This document shows positions 61,955 through 64,000 of a stretch of 64,000 bases of DNA, piece by piece. The translations under genes and the position numbers were made by a program. Source of the stretch: Actinomycetes bacterium (GTDB taxonomy: Bacteria > Actinomycetota > Acidimicrobiia > Acidimicrobiales > Ilumatobacteraceae); contig JANYCT010000072.1 in assembly GCA_025360105.1 (NCBI GenBank), positions 1 through 64,000 of the forward strand, read 5' to 3'. The notes beneath the pieces are model-generated. The model made no database searches and was not told where the DNA came from. It worked only from the letters and a program-made list of their open reading frames with translations. Every line of letters starts with the position of its first letter. The first letter of the stretch is position 1.

Positions 61955-62258
61955 CCGCGCTGTCCGATTCACCGAGGACTTCTTCGCACGTCTCGAACTT
62001 CTGCTCCCCGAAGACCGCGGAGGCGACGGTACGCCATCGATCACCGACTTCCTCGTGTTCGACGTACCGCCAATTCGCGACAAGCTCGCGCGTAACTTCG
62101 AAGCCGAGACACTTCCTACCGAGGATCCGCTCGTGCGGGTCCACATCGGAGCGGGAATCCTCGTCAACCACATCGCCGTGTTCGCAACGTTGGGCAATGA
62201 CGGCGCTGTCGAGGCGTTCTGGAGCACAATCGACCGCTCGCGCACCACAACGGAATGA
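61947..62258 (+). CDS. 103-residue protein of unknown family, second gene of the HNH operon
   Basis: The protein starts at GTG inside the end of the previous gene. It opens AVRFTEDFFARLELLLPE and later has VRVHIGAGILVNHIAVFAT, strands that loosely recall RelE/ParE-like toxins, but this is not a firm assignment. Its stop overlaps the HNH gene start as ATGA. The tight coupling suggests a toxin-like partner to the small protein before it. Confidence 0.6.
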   Translation: MTDRAVRFTEDFFARLELLLPEDRGGDGTPSITDFLVFDVPPIRDKLARNFEAETLPTEDPLVRVHIGAGILVNHIAVFATLGNDGAVEAFWSTIDRSRTTTE

Positions 62259-62923
62259 GCGCCTCAGCCGGGCCCCGCGAGCGCGACGAGTTCGCTGCGG
62301 ACGTGAAGGCCCCGCTATTCAAGCGCCAAGGCGGGCTGTGCGCCAACCCGGATTGTCGCACGCTAACGACGGCTGCCCACAGCACCAATGATGGTTCCGT
62401 CACCACTGGCGTCGCAGCTCACATCTGTGCCGCAGCTCCGGGCGGCCCTCGCTACGAAGTCTCCATGACCCGGGACGAACGACGATCTCAGAAAAATGGA
62501 ATCTGGCTGTGCGCCAGTCATGCACAGCTGATCGACAGGGATGTCGACCAATTCACCCCCGAGCTGCTCCGGCGATGGAAGGACCAAGCCGAGACCGACG
62601 CCCGAAGGGCCATGGGTGCCGATGCAGACGGGGCCACCGGAGTCTCGACAGGCCCGGTGCTTCAGGTCTCCCTGTCGCTTGCGGGACCGCCGCTAGAGCC
62701 CTTCGACATCACCGAATTCGCCACGGCGGCTGCAGTTCGAGCCGTCCGCGGACACATTCAGGTGATCGACTTCATATTCATCGACATCGAACTGCAAACG
62801 GACGATTGGAAGGCTCATGCGTTCCACCGAGACGCCTGTTCATATCGCTCGCGAAGCGGAGCGATACCCATGGAGAGCCAAGCGACTGAGCGGGGCCGTC
62901 AACTTCCTGTTCGACGAAGGTAG
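62255..62923 (+). CDS. HNH endonuclease-like protein
   Basis: The protein is 222 aa. An N-terminal HNH nuclease domain contains GLCANPDCRTL, the metal/base region GVAAHICAAAPGGPRY, and NGIWLCASHAQLID, followed by LLRRWKDQAETDARR. This form of HNH domain is frequent in phage-defence and effector proteins. The second half is a beta-rich region (GPVLQVSLSLAGPPLEPFDI) of unknown role. The last 36 residues overlap the next ORF and look less natural, so a frameshift near 62815-62830 joining the two is possible. Confidence 0.75.
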   Translation: MSASAGPRERDEFAADVKAPLFKRQGGLCANPDCRTLTTAAHSTNDGSVTTGVAAHICAAAPGGPRYEVSMTRDERRSQKNGIWLCASHAQLIDRDVDQFTPELLRRWKDQAETDARRAMGADADGATGVSTGPVLQVSLSLAGPPLEPFDITEFATAAAVRAVRGHIQVIDFIFIDIELQTDDWKAHAFHRDACSYRSRSGAIPMESQATERGRQLPVRRR

Positions 62924-63308
62924 AGCGTGGGCGCCCTACCTGCGCAACGGGGATGACTACGCTCTCGCCGTTGCCGGAATCCTGGACGCATCGCGCAACG
63001 AAAGCCGCGTCGATGAATCGACGATGGTGTTCGATGTATATCAACGCAGTGGCAAGTACGCAACCAAGCTCTATCTCGAAAGGGACGAGTTCGATGCGTG
63101 CTCTGAAGCCGTGCGAGCGATCGATGACCGAATACCCCTTGACTTGGTTGGTCCGGCAATGTGGGATTGCAGTCAACTTCCGGCGCGAATCATTGCTTCG
63201 AAAGTTGTCCCTGCACTGGCGCTCTCGGGCGGTTGGTTCGCTCAAGAGCCGGAGGCCATCCGAAGGCAGCTGCTTCAAATCGCAGCATGGTGGATCGGCC
63301 CAGCGTGA
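62817..63308 (+). CDS. 163-residue protein of unknown function, partner of the HNH gene
   Basis: The product reads RSTETPVHIAREAERYPWRA, then a mixed alpha/beta region and a helical C terminus (EAIRRQLLQIAAWWIG). I recognise no family. It overlaps the HNH gene by 107 bp in the +1 frame. It is either a separate partner (AAGG 3 nt before the ATG) or the C-terminal part of the HNH protein displaced by one frameshift. Confidence 0.55.
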   Translation: MRSTETPVHIAREAERYPWRAKRLSGAVNFLFDEGRAWAPYLRNGDDYALAVAGILDASRNESRVDESTMVFDVYQRSGKYATKLYLERDEFDACSEAVRAIDDRIPLDLVGPAMWDCSQLPARIIASKVVPALALSGGWFAQEPEAIRRQLLQIAAWWIGPA

Positions 63309-63375
63309 ACCGTACTCCGCGGCGGCTCCGTGCAGCCCCGCGTGCAGACGGAATCAGATCCAAGCGAAGAACCGA

Positions 63376-63449
63376 GCAGCCCCAACGGGATTCGAACCCG
63401 TGCCGCTACCTTGAGAGGGTAGTGTCCTAGGCCACTAGACGATGGGGCC
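63376..63449 (-). tRNA. tRNA-Glu (anticodon CTC)
   Basis: A complete cloverleaf folds on the minus strand. The acceptor 5' arm GGCCCCA pairs with TGGGGCT with a G-U closing pair, the anticodon stem CTACC/GGTAG encloses CTCTCAA (anticodon CTC), and the T loop is TTCGAAT. The discriminator is G. CCA is not encoded. tRNA genes often host integrative elements, and one relic lies 1.7 kb away. Confidence 0.92.
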
Positions 63450-63553
63450 GTGCAAGTAGCCTTGGCAATCTAGCGCCAGCACGACTGCGGGCCAACCGAC
63501 AGGGCAAATGCTCTCGGAAACCCAAAGAGTTCTCGACGAAAACACTGTCTGAG

Positions 63554-63625
63554 CTGGGGAGCAAGGAATCGAACCCTGAATAACAGTACCAGAAACTGCT
63601 GTGTTGCCAGTTACACCACTCCCCA
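63554..63625 (-). tRNA. tRNA-Gln (anticodon CTG)
   Basis: The minus strand gives a cloverleaf with acceptor arm TGGGGAG/CTCCCCA, anticodon stem GCAGT/ACTGT and loop TTCTGGT (anticodon CTG), and a T loop TTCGATT. The discriminator is G and CCA is not encoded. It is 104 bp upstream of tRNA-Glu on the same strand, so the two may be co-transcribed. Confidence 0.92.
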
Positions 63626-63681
63626 TCACGATTCCCCGTGAGGGCACCGCAGTGTACCGGCGAGCGCTCGCCGCCAACACC

Positions 63682-64000
63682 TCAACCCGTGAGTGCAAAG
63701 AGGTTGTCGAAACCGATGATTCGTCCGACTGCGATACCCGCAGCCTCTTTCAGTTCCTTACCAAACGCGGTGGCGCCTGTGACCGGACTCGTTCGTGTGG
63801 GCGACACGTAGGCGTTGAGCCCGAGTTCCTCCGCGACCAAACGAATACGCAACGAGTGGAACGGATCACTCACGAGCAGCACTCGATGAACTCCGCGAGC
63901 GTTGAGCAGGTCGGTGACGGCGACGAGTGACTCCCAGCTGGAGTGGCCGTGCGACTCCTGGACAATCGCATCGGCACTCACGCCGTGACGTACGAGGTAG
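63682..64000 (-). CDS. DUF218/YdcF-like protein (5' end outside window)
   Basis: The frame is open to the window edge, so the N terminus is missing. The visible 105 residues include GVSADAIVQESHGHSSWESL, VLLVSDPFHSLRIRLVAEELG and VSPTRTSPVTG, which fit the C-terminal half of DUF218/YdcF-like proteins, thought to be envelope-associated in many bacteria. The stop lies 56 bp before the tRNA-Gln gene on the same strand. Confidence 0.75.
   Translation of the reverse strand, partial: YLVRHGVSADAIVQESHGHSSWESLVAVTDLLNARGVHRVLLVSDPFHSLRIRLVAEELGLNAYVSPTRTSPVTGATAFGKELKEAAGIAVGRIIGFDNLFALTG

Overview
This is a high-GC, gene-dense actinobacterial window, most like the Acidimicrobiia/Ilumatobacter group. 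That placement is inferred from base composition, two F420-type luciferase-like oxidoreductases, frequent GTG/TTG starts, and a recurring TANNNT box 6-8 nt upstream of start codons that implies many leaderless mRNAs. No 16S or marker-gene comparison was possible.

Layout. 1-8.8 kb: tail of an unknown gene, HrpB helicase, class I fumarase, a MazF-type toxin-antitoxin pair with a 27-bp operator palindrome, an enoyl-CoA hydratase/LLM pair, a 39-residue membrane ORF, a LysR regulator, and a Dabb-glyoxalase fusion behind a 49-bp nested palindrome. 8.8-23.5 kb: ABC-F ATPase, DUF2752 protein, SGNH lipoprotein, MscL, molybdopterin oxidoreductase, a disulfide-less flavoprotein preceded by an 8-codon leaderless mini-ORF, MFS exporter, amidase, SDR, hydrolase/LLM pair, DUF2231 protein and an o-succinylbenzoate-synthase-like enolase.

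23.5-32.3 kb is a compact purine operon, purL-purQ-purC-purF-purD/M-purN, with every junction overlapping by 1-4 bp. PurD and PurM are fused and followed directly by PurN, the domain order of animal GART. 34.8-40.9 kb is a five-gene operon: membrane-anchored solute-binding-like protein, TelA, solute-binding/VWA lipoprotein, XpaC-like protein and CbbX-type AAA+ ATPase. It looks like an envelope or toxic-anion stress machine of unknown mechanism. 40.9-50.9 kb holds a hydrolase-OsmC fusion, a GDPD lipoprotein, a methyltransferase broken by an in-frame TGA, an AhpD/radical-SAM pair, and a sugar-transfer cluster (DUF2064, GT2, epimerase, polytopic GT-C-like protein, DoxX-like protein).

50.9-58.6 kb: rhodanese and MTA-phosphorylase genes that overlap tail to tail, a sterol desaturase divergent from a sigma factor/membrane protein/ABC ATPase operon around a nested palindrome, an aminoglycoside-kinase pseudogene, a SnoaL-like protein and an FAD monooxygenase. 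58.6-61.7 kb is the relic of an integrative mobile element: broken TrwC-type relaxase, xis-like HTH gene, PIN toxin frameshift with an intact antitoxin, and a deleted integrase. 61.7-63.3 kb carries a four-gene overlapping operon (two small TA-like ORFs, an HNH nuclease, an unknown partner) behind a perfect 22-bp palindrome. It is the best candidate for an undescribed defence-like module. The window ends with tRNA-Glu, tRNA-Gln and a partial DUF218 gene.
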